Shown: positions 40,832 through 49,295, counted from the first letter of the stretch. The stretch is DNA of 64,000 nucleotides from Saccharopolyspora ipomoeae (GCF_029952525.1 NZ_JASAOF010000010.1:62001-126000), one strand, 5' to 3'. The notes: generated from the letters alone by a model not told the origin. Program-made: numbers and translations.

Positions 40832-41806
40832 TCACCGGCTCCGGTCGATGGACAGGTCCGCGATCGCCCGCATCCGCTCGACCGCCTCCGCGCCCGGCAG
40901 GCCCGCCAGGCTGTCGCGGGCGGCGGTGATCTCCTCGGCGGCGCGGGAGCGGCTGAGCTCCAGCGCGCCGGTCGACTCCAGCAGCTCGCGCATCAACCGG
41001 TGCGCCTCCTCGGCCGGGAGCTCGCCCGACAGCGCCTCGGCGAAGCGGGCCTTCCCGGCGCTGTCGGCGTTCTCGTGGCCCACCAGCACCGGGTGCGTCG
41101 GGCGCAGGTTCGCCACGTCGCTGGTGGCGGGCTTGCCGGTGCCCTCGCCCAGGTAGGGCAGCAGGTCGTCGTAGATCTGGAAGCCGACGCCGAGGTGCTC
41201 GGCGTAGCGGGTGACCGCGTCGGCCTGCTCGGGGGTCGCGCCGCCCAGGATCGCTCCGGCCCGGCAGGCACCCCGGAACAGCGCGCCCGTCTTGAGCGCC
41301 GCCATCTCCTGGTAGTCGGCGACCGGGCAGGTCAGATCGCCCGCCATCTCCGACTCCCGCACCTGGCCCCGGCACACGTCGGCGCCCGCGCCGGCCAGCA
41401 CCCGCGCGGCCTCCAGCACCGCGCCCGGTTCGGCCGAGCACTCCGAGAGGGCGGTGACCATCGTCAGGATCAGGAAGTCGCCGGTGACCAGCGCGTCGGC
41501 CATCCCGTAGCGGGCGTGCACCGTCTGGCGGCCCCGGCGCAGCTCGTCGTCGTCGATGATGTCGTCGTGCACCAGCGTCGCCACGTGCAGGTACTCCACC
41601 GCCAGCGCGGCGGGCAGCAGCGGGGCGCTGTTCCCGCCGGTGGCCTCCGCCGAGGTCAGCAGCAGCACCGGCCGCAGCATCTTGCCCGGAGCCAGCAGCG
41701 CGTGCCCGGCCATCTGCTCGGTGCGGTCGGCCACCGCCGACCACCGCTTGTCCATCTCCCGGCCGAGCAGCTCGACGAGCTCCGGGGCGAATCCGTCGTC
41801 GTTCAT
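40832..41806 (-). CDS. Polyprenyl diphosphate synthase, altered second Asp motif
   Basis: 324 residues, trans-isoprenyl synthase fold. First aspartate-rich motif LVHDDIIDDDELRRGR is intact, with upstream PGKMLRPVLLL and GDFLILTMVT. The second reads FQIYDDLLPYLGEGTGKPATSD (D213-D214-L-L-P217), where the canonical DDxxD has Pro instead of the last Asp. Many bacterial enzymes keep DDxxD here, so chain-length or metal handling may differ. It would make GPP/FPP/GGPP for the UbiA enzyme. ATG 41806 forms an ATGA overlap with the aminotransferase stop. Confidence 0.85.
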   Translation of the reverse strand: MNDDGFAPELVELLGREMDKRWSAVADRTEQMAGHALLAPGKMLRPVLLLTSAEATGGNSAPLLPAALAVEYLHVATLVHDDIIDDDELRRGRQTVHARYGMADALVTGDFLILTMVTALSECSAEPGAVLEAARVLAGAGADVCRGQVRESEMAGDLTCPVADYQEMAALKTGALFRGACRAGAILGGATPEQADAVTRYAEHLGVGFQIYDDLLPYLGEGTGKPATSDVANLRPTHPVLVGHENADSAGKARFAEALSGELPAEEAHRLMRELLESTGALELSRSRAAEEITAARDSLAGLPGAEAVERMRAIADLSIDRSR

Positions 41807-42825
41807 GCCGAAACCGGTCGCTGCGCTGCGGAATCCGCGACGAACCGGCGCGCGACCTCCAGCAGCTCGTCGTTGGCCTCGGCCGTGCCGACCGTGACCC
41901 GCACCCCGGCGCCGTCGGCCAGCGTGCGCACCGCGATGCCCTCCTCCGCGCATCGGCGCACGAACTCCTCGTTGCCCTCGCCCAGCTTGAGCCAGTGGAA
42001 GTTGGCCCGGCTGCGCGGCACGTCGATGCCGAGCTCGCGCAGTCCCGCGTGCACCCGGTCGCGCTCGGCGGCCACCGCCGCGCACCGCTCGCGCATCGCC
42101 TCCTCGGCTCCCAGCGCCGCGATCGCGGCGTCCTGGGCGACCGTGCTGACCCGGTAGAAGTAGGAGCCCGGGGTCAGCGCCGTCACCACCGAGGGGTCGG
42201 CGACGAGGTAGCCGACCCGCAGGCCCAGCAGCCCGTGCGACTTGGAGAAGGTGCGCACCACCGTCACCCGCGAGTCCTCGGCCGCCGCCCGCAGTCCGTC
42301 GGCGAGCTCGGCGGGATCGGCGAAGTCGGCGTAGGCCTCGTCGATGAGCACGCGCACCCCTGCGGGCAGCCGGTCCAGGAACGCGCGCAGCTCGTCCGCG
42401 CCGAACGCCGCGCCGGTCGGGTTGTTCGGGTTGCACAGCAGCACGACGCTGGTCCGCTCGGTGACGGCGTCGGCCATCGCGGCCAGGTCGTGCGCGTCGT
42501 CGCGCAGCGGCACCGGCACGGCCGTCGCACCCGCGCAGCGCACCAGCAGCGGGTACATCTCGAACGACGGCCACGCGTGCACGATCTCGCCACCGCCGGC
42601 GAACGCTGTCAGGAACTGCTGCAGCAGCGCACCCGAACCGGGCCCGACGAACACCCGCGAGGCGTCCACCCCGTGGTGCTCGGCGATGGCCCGCGTCAGA
42701 CCGGCCGACATCGCGTCGAGGGTGAGGTTGATCCGCTCCGATCCCGCCACGACGGCCTCGCGGACACCGGGCAGCGGTGGCGCGAAGTTCTCGTTGAGGG
42801 ACAACTGGTGCCGAATGGTGGGCAC
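41803..42825 (-). CDS. PLP-dependent class I/II aminotransferase (HisC-like)
   Basis: 340 residues from GTG 42825, with GGAG about 9 nt upstream. HisC-type start LSLNENFAPPLPGV. The PLP sites are FVGPGSGALLQQFLTAF, VVLLCNPNNPTGAAF (Asn), VLIDEAYADFADP (Asp-x-x-Tyr) and the Schiff-base Lys in RTFSKSHGLLGLRVGYL. C-terminal Arg for the carboxylate or phosphate lies near GVRVTVGTAEAND. True HisC is normally within the his operon, so here a tailored role is likely: making or consuming an amino or keto acid used as the prenyl acceptor, or aminating a terpenoid aldehyde. First gene of the prenylation operon. Confidence 0.85.
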   Translation of the reverse strand: MPTIRHQLSLNENFAPPLPGVREAVVAGSERINLTLDAMSAGLTRAIAEHHGVDASRVFVGPGSGALLQQFLTAFAGGGEIVHAWPSFEMYPLLVRCAGATAVPVPLRDDAHDLAAMADAVTERTSVVLLCNPNNPTGAAFGADELRAFLDRLPAGVRVLIDEAYADFADPAELADGLRAAAEDSRVTVVRTFSKSHGLLGLRVGYLVADPSVVTALTPGSYFYRVSTVAQDAAIAALGAEEAMRERCAAVAAERDRVHAGLRELGIDVPRSRANFHWLKLGEGNEEFVRRCAEEGIAVRTLADGAGVRVTVGTAEANDELLEVARRFVADSAAQRPVSA

Positions 42826-43277
42826 AGGCCGGTCTCCGTTCCTCGACAAGTGCGCGCGTGCCTGCTCACGAGCGCGCAGCGTTCGAGCGCAGAGGGAAGT
42901 TCCGGAAATCAGGCGAGACGAATTTTTCGCAGTTCTCCCCGCACTCAGAGCCTGACGTCGACGATCTTGATCCGCGTTCTCCCGCGTTGTCAACGAATCC
43001 CGGTCAACACGGGGTAAATCCCAGGGATGACCCTGAAAAGCCCAGCTCGGACTCGGGGTCGCGGAACAGTTCACTGTGGATGGATCGAGAATTTCCCGGA
43101 GGTCCGGGAATTTGCCGGATTAACAATTGTTGCGGCCGCGGAACAGCACCTGGTCGAAGATCGAGCGCTGGCGTAGAGTCCGGCCGCGCGTCGAAAACGG
43201 CCATCGGGCAACGAATTCGACGCGACCCCTGAGCATGAGGCCGCGCGATCGTGCGCGACCGGAGTGGAGGCAGCCGC
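42826..43277. promoter_or_regulatory. 452-bp divergent promoter region of the terpenoid cluster
   Basis: No convincing ORF. It lies between the aminotransferase operon (minus) and the cyclase/P450 operon (plus). It holds TTCCCGGA-GG-TCCGGGAA, a perfect 8-bp inverted repeat at 43093-43110, and AACAATTGTT, a 10-bp palindrome at 43122-43131. Local AT content is higher than in the genes, notably GACGAATTTTTCGC near 42920 and GGATTAACAATTG. These are good candidates for operators of an unlinked regulator, since no regulator gene lies inside the cluster. TGGAGG precedes the cyclase ATG by 9 nt. Confidence 0.6.
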
Positions 43278-44954
43278 ATGACGACCGTCCCCGAGGAGCT
43301 CGACCGGGCGATCGGCGAGGGCGCTGAAGCCCTGTTCGCGGCCCAGCGCGCCGACGGCGTGTTCGACTACAGCGCGGACAACCTGACCTCCACCCTCGGC
43401 ACCGTCGGGGCCCTGTCTGCGCTGCACCACGCCGACCCGCGGGGCAGCGCCGACCTGATCGAGGCCGGGGTGGGCTGGCTGCGGCGCACCCAGAACCCCG
43501 ACGGCGGCTGGGCGATGGTCCCCGGGCTGGACAGCGAAGCCGGTCCCACGGCGGTGAGCTCGGCGGTGCTGCACCTCGTCGACCCCGACGGCAGCGCCGA
43601 GGCGGTGCGCGCCGGGCAGCGCTGGATGGACGACTTCGGCGGTCTCGACGCGATCCCGCACCCGGAGGTCGTGTCCTGGTGCCGCCAGTACTACGGCTTC
43701 GTCGGCTGGCTCTCCGCCGACGAGATGCGCCGGTTCCCGCTGGAGCTGGGGATGCTGCCGGGCCTGCACCGCAAGGTCTTCGACCTGCGCATCCCGATGG
43801 CCTTCGCGCTCGGCCTCGCCCAGGCCCGGCACAAGCCGCTCAACCCCGTGCAGAAGCTGCTGGCCAAGCTCGGCGAACCGGGCGCGCTCAAGGCGATCCG
43901 CCAGGTCCACGAGCACGAGGGCTCCACCGGCGCCTGGTGCGAGAACGCGTGGGTGACGGGGCTGGTGTGCACCGGACTCGCCCGCGCAGGGCTCGCGCCC
44001 GACCTCGTCGAGGCCGCCGTGCAGTGGTTCCGCAAGACGATGGACCCCGAGGGCTGGTGGCAGACCGGCCCGCTCGACGCCGCCTGGACCATGTACGCCG
44101 CGCGCGGCCTCGCCGAAGCCGGCTACGCCGACGACCCCCGGCTGACCGCCTCGGTGGACCTGTTCGTGCGGTTGCAGCAGCACCGCCCGTTCCTGGCCTT
44201 CGGCTGCCCGCCCGGCTACTGGGGCTGGGCGGGCACCGCGGGATGGCCCTCGACGCTGGAGACCGGCGAGATCCTGTCCGTGCTCTCCCGCCTGCCCGGT
44301 GACCGGCAGGCCGGGGCGGTGACCGCCGGGGTCGACTGGCTGACCCGCATGCAGGACTCGCGCGGCTCGTGGGGGCTGTGCGTGCGCAACACCAAGGTCG
44401 CCAACAGCGGGCCCTGCCCGATGACGACCGTGCAGGCCGTCGACGCGCTGCTCGACGCCGGAATCCCCTCCTCCGACAGCAGGATCCGCCGCGCGCTGCG
44501 CTGGCTGTCGACCGCCCAGCTGCCCGACGGCGCGTTCGAGTCGGTCTGGTACCGGCACCACACGATGGCCACCGCCGCCGTGCTGGAGACCTTCGCCCGC
44601 GCCGGTCAGGCCGACGGCGACACCGCCCGCCGCGCGCAGCGGTGGCTGGAGCGGGCTCGCCTCGACGACGGCTCGTGGGGCGACGGCCACGGTGCGCCCG
44701 CCACCGTCGAGGAGACCGGCTGGGCCGTCTCCGGCCTGCTCGCCGCCGGAGCCGACCCGGAGTCGGTGCGCGCGGGCGTCGACCGGCTGCTGGAGCGGCG
44801 CGAGCCCGGTGGTGGGTGGCCGTCGGAGAGCGTCAACGAGTACGTGCGCCACGTCAGCCGCTACAGCAATCCCGCGCTCGCCCAGGGCATGGCGCTGCGC
44901 GCCCTCGGCCGCTACCGCAACTCGCAGCGCCTCACGAACGGAGAACACGCATGA
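43278..44954 (+). CDS. Class II terpene-cyclase-fold protein without DxDD motif
   Basis: 558 residues, an alpha/alpha-barrel protein of the squalene-hopene cyclase/prenyltransferase-beta superfamily. QW-type repeats: RRTQNPDGGWAM, TRMQDSRGSWGLCV, STAQLPDGAF, ERARLDDGSWGDG, ERREPGGGWPSE. In squalene-hopene cyclases the catalytic DxDDTA lies about 45 residues before a MQxxxGGW repeat. At that exact place this protein has S325-T-L-E328-TG, so the proton-donating Asp is gone and only Glu remains. It may start from an epoxide made by the flavoenzyme, use Glu328, or not be a cyclase at all. The P450 start overlaps its stop. Confidence 0.8.
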   Translation: MTTVPEELDRAIGEGAEALFAAQRADGVFDYSADNLTSTLGTVGALSALHHADPRGSADLIEAGVGWLRRTQNPDGGWAMVPGLDSEAGPTAVSSAVLHLVDPDGSAEAVRAGQRWMDDFGGLDAIPHPEVVSWCRQYYGFVGWLSADEMRRFPLELGMLPGLHRKVFDLRIPMAFALGLAQARHKPLNPVQKLLAKLGEPGALKAIRQVHEHEGSTGAWCENAWVTGLVCTGLARAGLAPDLVEAAVQWFRKTMDPEGWWQTGPLDAAWTMYAARGLAEAGYADDPRLTASVDLFVRLQQHRPFLAFGCPPGYWGWAGTAGWPSTLETGEILSVLSRLPGDRQAGAVTAGVDWLTRMQDSRGSWGLCVRNTKVANSGPCPMTTVQAVDALLDAGIPSSDSRIRRALRWLSTAQLPDGAFESVWYRHHTMATAAVLETFARAGQADGDTARRAQRWLERARLDDGSWGDGHGAPATVEETGWAVSGLLAAGADPESVRAGVDRLLERREPGGGWPSESVNEYVRHVSRYSNPALAQGMALRALGRYRNSQRLTNGEHA

Positions 44955-46153
44955 CCGGCGCGACGCAGCAGGACTCCTTCACCGAGGACTACTGGCAGGA
45001 CCCGCACGCCGCGTTCGCCGAGGCGCGCGCGACCTGCCCCGTCCAGGCGGTCGACTTCGAGGGCGGCCGGACGTGGCTGGTCACCCGCTACGACGACGTC
45101 AAGGCCGGGCTCACCGACGAGCGGCTCGCCAAGGACTGGCGCGCCTGCCTGCCCCCGGAGGAGCGCGAAACGGCCCCGCCCGGCCTGCCCGCGCCGATGT
45201 CGCACATGCTGACCTCCCTCGACCCGCCGGAGCACACCCGGCTCCGCGCCCTGGTCACCCAGGCGTTCACCGCCCGCCGCATCGCCACCCTGCGCCCGCG
45301 CGTGGAGGAGCTCGCCGAGGAGCTGCTGGCGGAGCTGCCCGAGGACGAGACCGTGGACCTGGTGGCGCGGTTCGCGATCGTGCTGCCGATGGTGGTGATC
45401 AGCGAACTGCTCGGCGTGCCCGAGATCGACCAGGCGGAGTTCGCCCGGCTGTCCACAGTGCTCATCGACGAGTGCCCCGACGAGGAGCTGGCCCGCGCCT
45501 CCGCGCAGATGGCGACCTACCTGGAGGGCCTGGTCGCGGCCAAGCGCGCCGCCCCCGACGACGCGCTGCTGTCGGCGCTGATCTCCGCTTCCGACGAGGG
45601 CGACCGGCTCTCCGACCTGGAGATCGTCGCGATGGCGATGCTGCTGCTCATGGCCGGGCACGAGACCACGGCGGTGTTCATCACCAACGCGGTGCGCGCC
45701 CTGGTCGACGACGACGCGGCCCGCGCCCGGCTGTCCGAACCGGAGAAGGTGCCGTCGCTGGTCGAGGAGCTGCTGCGCTGGCTGTCACCGGCGCTGAACG
45801 CCTCGCTGCGCTTCGCCACCGAGGACGTGGACATCGGCGGCGTGCGGATCGCCCGCGGCGAGTCGGTGACCCTGTCGACCGGCGCCGCCAACCGCGACCC
45901 GCAGCGCTACCCGAACCCGGACGTCCTCGACCCCGACCGCGACGTCAGCGGCCACGTCGCCTTCGGCCACGGCATCCACCGCTGCCTCGGCGCGGCCCTG
46001 GTCCGGCTCGAAGGCGAGATCGCCCTGTCCGCCCTGTTCACCCGGCACCCGGACCTCTCGATCGAGGCCGACCCGGCCGAGCTCACCTACCGCCGCAGCG
46101 TCCACGTCCACGCCCCGCGAACCCTGCCGGTCCGGCTGGGCCCCCGGGCCTGA
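44951..46153 (+). CDS. Cytochrome P450
   Basis: 400 residues, soluble bacterial CYP. I-helix LLLMAGHETTAVFITNAV with the acid-alcohol pair, the K-helix ExxR in VEELLRWLSPA, and the heme loop VAFGHGIHRCLGAALVRLEG with the Cys ligand are all present. Earlier parts carry SLDPPEHTRLRALVTQAFT, typical of CYP105/107-like actinomycete enzymes. ATG 44951 overlaps the cyclase stop (ATGA), so it should oxidise the cyclase product. Electron-transfer partners are not encoded nearby. The stop codon directly abuts hairpin copy 4. Confidence 0.93.
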   Translation: MTGATQQDSFTEDYWQDPHAAFAEARATCPVQAVDFEGGRTWLVTRYDDVKAGLTDERLAKDWRACLPPEERETAPPGLPAPMSHMLTSLDPPEHTRLRALVTQAFTARRIATLRPRVEELAEELLAELPEDETVDLVARFAIVLPMVVISELLGVPEIDQAEFARLSTVLIDECPDEELARASAQMATYLEGLVAAKRAAPDDALLSALISASDEGDRLSDLEIVAMAMLLLMAGHETTAVFITNAVRALVDDDAARARLSEPEKVPSLVEELLRWLSPALNASLRFATEDVDIGGVRIARGESVTLSTGAANRDPQRYPNPDVLDPDRDVSGHVAFGHGIHRCLGAALVRLEGEIALSALFTRHPDLSIEADPAELTYRRSVHVHAPRTLPVRLGPRA

Positions 46154-46223
46154 GGACAGTTTTAGCCATAATTGTCCAGACAAAAAGGACATTGATCATG
46201 GGTGATTCTGGCTAAAACCGTCC
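46154..46223. terminator. Long hairpin, copy 4 of the GATCATGGGTG loop family
   Basis: 19-bp arms (46154-46172 and 46205-46223, core GGACAGTTTTAGCCATAAT) with two mismatches. The 32-nt loop ends in GGACATTGATCATGGGTG, identical to copies 1 and 3. It begins at the base after the P450 stop and separates it from the convergent deoR-type gene. Probable bidirectional terminator. Confidence 0.75.
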
Positions 46224-46275
46224 ACTGCCGCACGAGGCTCAGCCGAGGGCGATCACCTGACGGCGCTCAGCCGAC

Positions 46276-47034
46276 CTACGACGCCACGACGAGGTCGAGA
46301 CCTCGGGCGTGGAAGTGGGCCGTGGTGGCCGGGTCCGCCGCGGCGTCGGTGACCAGGATCCAGTCGGGGCTGAGCGGGGCCTGGGCGCGGAACGGGCGGC
46401 GGCCGAGCTTGTCGGCGTGCACCAGCACGTAGACGCGATCGGCCCGCCGTGCCATGAGCTCCTTGAGGCGGGTCTGCTCCAGGTCCGCCTCGCAGATCCC
46501 GTGCTCGGCGGTGACGCCGTCGGCGCCCAGGAACGCGCGGTCGAAAGTCCGCCGTTCCAGGGCGGCCTCGGTCAGCGGCCCCACGAAGCCCTGGCTCAGC
46601 GGCCGCAGGGCACCGCCCAGGCACTCGATGCGCAGGTCCGAGTGGGCCAGCTCGTGCAGCACCGTGATCGAGGTGGTGACGATCGTCAGGTCGCTGCGGT
46701 GCGCCAGCTCGCGGGCCAGGGCGGTGGTGGTGCTGCCCGAGTCGAGCAGCACCGTCTCACCGGGGCGCACCTGCTCGGCCGCCCAGCGGGCGATGGTGCG
46801 CTTGGCGTCGGCGGCCTCGCCGTTGCGCTGGCCCAGCGAGGCCTCGTGCTGCACCGGGATCGCCCCGCCGTAGGTGCGGGCGAGGCGGCCCGCCGCCTGC
46901 AGCTGGGCCAGGTCCCGCCGGATCGTCGAGGCCGTCACCCCGAACGCCCGCGACAGCTCCTCGACGCTGGTCAGCCCGGAACCCTCGGCCAGGTCGAGGA
47001 TCGCGTCCCGTCGTTCCCGCGCCCCGCGCGCCAT
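46276..47034 (-). CDS. DeoR-family sugar-phosphate-responsive repressor
   Basis: 252 residues from ATG 47034, which has GAGGGG 7 nt upstream; GTG 47049 overlapping the pdxA-like stop is possible. HTH: RRDAILDLAEGSGLTSVEELSR, AFGVTASTIRRDLAQLQAAGRL. The ribose-5-phosphate-isomerase-like effector domain follows, with AIPVQHEASLGQRNGEAADAK, LLDSGSTTTALARELAHR, ITVLHELAHSDLRIECLGG and FLGADGVTAEHGICEADLEQT. DeoR proteins answer to phosphorylated sugars. Last gene of the operon with the kinase and the dehydrogenase, and the likely binder of the large operator at 49296-49335. Confidence 0.88.
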   Translation of the reverse strand: MARGARERRDAILDLAEGSGLTSVEELSRAFGVTASTIRRDLAQLQAAGRLARTYGGAIPVQHEASLGQRNGEAADAKRTIARWAAEQVRPGETVLLDSGSTTTALARELAHRSDLTIVTTSITVLHELAHSDLRIECLGGALRPLSQGFVGPLTEAALERRTFDRAFLGADGVTAEHGICEADLEQTRLKELMARRADRVYVLVHADKLGRRPFRAQAPLSPDWILVTDAAADPATTAHFHARGLDLVVAS

Positions 47035-47045
47035 CCCGTTGCCCC

Positions 47046-48044
47046 TCACGCGCAGAGGTTCGCGGCCTGCCGCAGGGCCTCGACCATGCTGTCGGAGCTG
47101 GCCTTGCCCGTGCCCGCGATGTCGAAGGCCGTGCCGTGGTCGACCGAGGTGCGGATGACCGGCAGCCCGACGGTGATGTTCACGCCGGTCTCGATGCCCA
47201 GCACCTTCACCGGGCCGTGGCCCTGGTCGTGGTACATCGCGACGATCAGGTCGTACTCGCCGCGCGTGGCCAGGAAGAACGCGGTGTCGGCCGGCAGCGG
47301 GCCCTGCGCGTCGATGCCGTCGGCGCGCAGCTTCTCCAGCGCGGGGACGATCTTGGAGTCCTCCTCGCCGTAGCCGAACAGCCCGTTCTCGCCCGCGTGC
47401 GGGTTGATCCCGCAGACGCCGATGCGCGGGGATTCCACCCCGGAATCGCGCAGCGTCCGGTCGCCCCGGCGCACGGTGCGCTCCACCAGACCGGGTTCGA
47501 TCTTGGCGACGGCGTCGAGGAGCCCGACGTGGGTGGTCACGTGGATGACCTTCATCGTCGGCGCCGCGAGCATCATCGACACCTCCTCGGTGCCGGTCAG
47601 GTGCGCGAGGAGTTCGGTGTGACCGGGGAAGATGTGCCCGGCCGCGTGCAGCGCCTCCTTGTTCAGCGGCGCGGTGCAGATGGCCTGGGCGGCACCGCTG
47701 GTCGCCAGCTCGCTGGCCACCCGGATGTAGTGGAAGGCGGCGTCCCCGGCCACCGGCGACACCTCGCCCCAGGCCAGGTCGTCGGGCAGCAGGCCGAGGT
47801 CGACGACGTTGATCCGGCCCGGGGTGAAGACCGCGTCGTCGATCGAGTCGACCGCGACGATCTCGGCCTCGGCACCGAGGATCTCCGCGGCCTGGCGCAG
47901 CCGGGCCGCGTCGCCGATGACGACGGGGCGGCAGCGGCCGGCGGTGTCGGCGTCGAGGAGCGCGCCGACGGTGACCTCGGGGCCGACTCCGGCGCCGTCG
48001 CCCATCGTCACGGCGATCACCGGGGTGGGGGAGGCACTGTTCAT
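47046..48044 (-). CDS. PdxA2-type 4-phospho-sugar-acid dehydrogenase
   Basis: 332 residues. PdxA fold signatures: VIAVTMGDGAGVGPEV at the start, AICTAPLNKEALHAAGHIFPGHTELLA (metal/substrate), MKVIHVTTHVGLLDAV, IGVCGINPHAGENGLFGYGEE and IVAMYHDQGHGPVKVLG with metal His residues. The classic enzyme oxidises 4-phosphohydroxythreonine for vitamin B6. PdxA2 paralogues coupled with DUF1537 kinases oxidise D-threonate or D-erythronate 4-phosphate. The direct overlap with a DUF1537 kinase gene makes the catabolic role much more likely here. Its ATG 48044 overlaps the kinase stop. Confidence 0.87.
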   Translation of the reverse strand: MNSASPTPVIAVTMGDGAGVGPEVTVGALLDADTAGRCRPVVIGDAARLRQAAEILGAEAEIVAVDSIDDAVFTPGRINVVDLGLLPDDLAWGEVSPVAGDAAFHYIRVASELATSGAAQAICTAPLNKEALHAAGHIFPGHTELLAHLTGTEEVSMMLAAPTMKVIHVTTHVGLLDAVAKIEPGLVERTVRRGDRTLRDSGVESPRIGVCGINPHAGENGLFGYGEEDSKIVPALEKLRADGIDAQGPLPADTAFFLATRGEYDLIVAMYHDQGHGPVKVLGIETGVNITVGLPVIRTSVDHGTAFDIAGTGKASSDSMVEALRQAANLCA

Positions 48045-49213
48045 TGGGGCAACCTTTCGATTCCTGCGGGACTGAGGTGTTCGACGATGCGGGCGAGGCT
48101 GTCGGCCTCGCCGAAGCTGCCGGGCCGGGTCACCACCGAGGTGCCCTCCGGCGTGCGGCAGACGACCGCGCCGTGGTGGACCTGACCGACCGGGCTCAGC
48201 GAGCGCACGCCCAGCGCGTCGAGGACCAGCCGCGCGGTCTCCCCGCCGGTGAGCACCAGGTCCACCGGGCTCGGGCAGCCTTCGACGATGCGCGCGGCGG
48301 TGGCGGCCAGGCCGCGCGCCCGCTCCCGGGAGCGCTCCGGTGCGATCGGTTCGGACGGGTCGATGCGCAGCGCGACCGGGCCGTGCTCCAGAGCGGCCAG
48401 CGCGCGGGGGACGATCTCGCCGGTGTGGTCGAGGACGCGCGTTCCGCGCAGTTCGGCGAGGCGCAGCTGCTCGGCGGCGGTGGGCGAGCCCGTGCCGACG
48501 ACCATCAGCAGCGGGTTTCCCGTTGCCGGGTGCGGATTTTCGGCCACCGGGGCCGTGGCGGTGCGGCCGAGCGCGGCGGCCAGACCACCGGACCCGGCGA
48601 GCAGGGCGCCGTCCGGTGCCGCGGCGACCACGGCGTCCAGGTCGGCGTCGGTCTCGCCGTCGCAGATCGGAACCCGGCCCGCGGCGAGGCATTCCGCGAT
48701 CGCACCGGCCAGCGCGTCCGAGCGGACGATCTCCAGCGCGATGCCGCGGCAGCGGAGCGGGGTCAGCGCTTCGGCGACGCTGCGCGGCGGCGCGGTGCCT
48801 TCGACCCGCCAGCCGTCCGAGAGGTGCAGCGGCACTCCGCGCACGTGCGCGACCCCACCTGCCACGGTCCGGCCCAGCGCGGGCAGGGCAGGTGCGACGA
48901 CCAGCGGCCGGTCCGCCGCCGCGCCCAGCACCGCCGCCACGGGGCCGCGCAGCTGCGAGTCGATCTTGATGAACACCGGTCGCCCGCCCTGCTCGCGCAG
49001 CGCCTCCCGGGCGCGTTGGCTCGCCTCGGCGGCCGGGAGGGCGCGGTTGTCGAGGTCCGCCACGACCACGCTCTGCGCGTTGTGCGCAAGTGGCGCGGAA
49101 TTCGGTCCGCTCAGCTCGACGGTCGTCGAGCGGCCGAGAGGGCGCAGGCACGCGGCGGTCTCCACCGCTCCGGACAGGTCGTCCGCCAGCGCGAGCAGCC
49201 CTTCTGTCAGCAC
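48041..49213 (-). CDS. Four-carbon acid sugar kinase (DUF1537 family)
   Basis: 390 residues from GTG 49213, with GAGGAG 6 nt upstream. N-terminal substrate half: LLALADDLSGAVETAACL (the DDxxG that binds the acid sugar), FIKIDSQLRGPVAAVLGAA. The C-terminal nucleotide half has LLMVVGTGSPTAAEQLRLAEL, DLVLTGGETARLVLDALGV (GGET) and VVTRPGSFGEADSLARIVEHL. DUF1537 enzymes phosphorylate D-threonate, D-erythronate or related C4 acids before oxidation by a PdxA2 or similar dehydrogenase. First gene of a three-gene operon ending in the DeoR regulator. Confidence 0.88.
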   Translation of the reverse strand: MLTEGLLALADDLSGAVETAACLRPLGRSTTVELSGPNSAPLAHNAQSVVVADLDNRALPAAEASQRAREALREQGGRPVFIKIDSQLRGPVAAVLGAAADRPLVVAPALPALGRTVAGGVAHVRGVPLHLSDGWRVEGTAPPRSVAEALTPLRCRGIALEIVRSDALAGAIAECLAAGRVPICDGETDADLDAVVAAAPDGALLAGSGGLAAALGRTATAPVAENPHPATGNPLLMVVGTGSPTAAEQLRLAELRGTRVLDHTGEIVPRALAALEHGPVALRIDPSEPIAPERSRERARGLAATAARIVEGCPSPVDLVLTGGETARLVLDALGVRSLSPVGQVHHGAVVCRTPEGTSVVTRPGSFGEADSLARIVEHLSPAGIERLPQ

Positions 49214-49295
49214 GTTCAGCTCCTCGTCGTGGATGGTGGCAGCGGCTGGCCGCGCCCTCCGGCCGCTGTGGCGGGGTGTCTCCACGCTAGCTGGT

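Noticed and set aside
46276-49213. Vitamin B6 biosynthesis operon
   Set aside because: The PdxA-type protein is coupled to a DUF1537 kinase and DeoR regulator, which marks acid-sugar catabolism; actinomycetes usually make PLP by the PdxST route.
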